From: Romboutsia hominis
GTDB lineage: Bacteria > Bacillota > Clostridia > Peptostreptococcales > Peptostreptococcaceae
Length of the DNA: 64,000 nucleotides
Assembly (NCBI RefSeq): GCF_900002575.1
Contig: NZ_LN650648.1
Coordinates: forward strand, 620,001 to 684,000
Reading direction: 5' to 3'
Shown here: in pieces, positions 63,990 to 64,000 of the stretch
Layout: each line of letters starts with the position of its first letter
Position numbering within the stretch: position 1 is the first letter of the stretch
Position numbers and translations under genes: made by a program
Notes under the pieces: model-generated
What the model was told of the DNA's origin: nothing
Databases searched by the model: none
Seen by the model: the letters and a program-made list of their open reading frames with translations, nothing else

Positions 63990-64000
63990 TTTATATAGTT

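Overview
The window is low-GC chromosomal DNA whose genes have strong AGGAGG-type ribosome binding sites, A/T-ending codons and many short intrinsic terminators. Together with a small acid-soluble spore protein (SspH type), a clostridial-style hybrid cluster protein remnant, tandem sensor kinases, a DUF1540 protein and a VanZ protein, this points to a spore-forming anaerobic Firmicute, most likely of the Peptostreptococcaceae (Paraclostridium/Romboutsia/Terrisporobacter-like). The family placement is inference. I saw no rRNA, tRNA, CRISPR array, IS element or prophage.

Layout. 1-3.6 kb: end of grpE, then dnaK and dnaJ. 3.7-9.4 kb: cyclopropane fatty acid synthase, an unknown helical protein, a ROK glucokinase and a two-component system with a small Cys-rich protein. 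9.5-16.6 kb: metal island with a Ni/Co ECF transporter (Q-O-M plus an NikL-like accessory protein) and an iron-siderophore/B12-type ABC importer with two paralogous binding lipoproteins. A near-identical 26-bp upstream element ties the two systems together. 17.5-27 kb: SH3/3D cell-wall protein, a deleted hcp pseudogene, an orphan LytTR regulator with tiny membrane ORFs, a c-di-GMP phosphodiesterase, a broken GyrI-like gene, an ECF sigma/anti-sigma pair and a VanZ protein. 26.4-31.3 kb: DeoR-type repressor divergent from an MFS transporter, PHP hydrolase and AGCS symporter. 31.5-38 kb: mscL, lipoproteins, a Gx-transporter/NusG-II pair divergent from apbE (resembling part of the flavin-based extracellular electron transfer locus) and an alpha/beta hydrolase. 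38-43.3 kb: two very similar large sensor kinases. 43.5-47 kb: split ThrE exporter, aldo/keto reductase, ClpP-like protease. 47.3-51.1 kb: a 1268-residue MnxG-like multicopper oxidase. 51.3-54.7 kb: purine nucleoside uptake and salvage. 54.7-61.6 kb: flippase-like membrane protein, SspH, glutaminase and SstT, two mini [2Fe-2S] proteins around a DUF1540 protein, and several decayed genes. 61.8-64 kb: nanE with a PTS IICB permease.

How the genes work together. Several short pathways can be read: chaperone operon; metal uptake; glutamine/serine use (glutaminase plus Na+/Ser-Thr symporter); purine salvage (binding lipoprotein, phosphorylase, adenosine-type deaminase); amino sugar uptake (PTS plus ManNAc-6-P epimerase). 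Five loci look decayed (hcp, GyrI-like, a short unknown gene before sspH, a minus-strand remnant near 59.3 kb, and a nucleotide-cyclase-like gene). The most notable intact gene is the giant multicopper oxidase, whose closest family I recognise is the Bacillus spore Mn(II) oxidase MnxG, which is unexpected in an apparent anaerobe.
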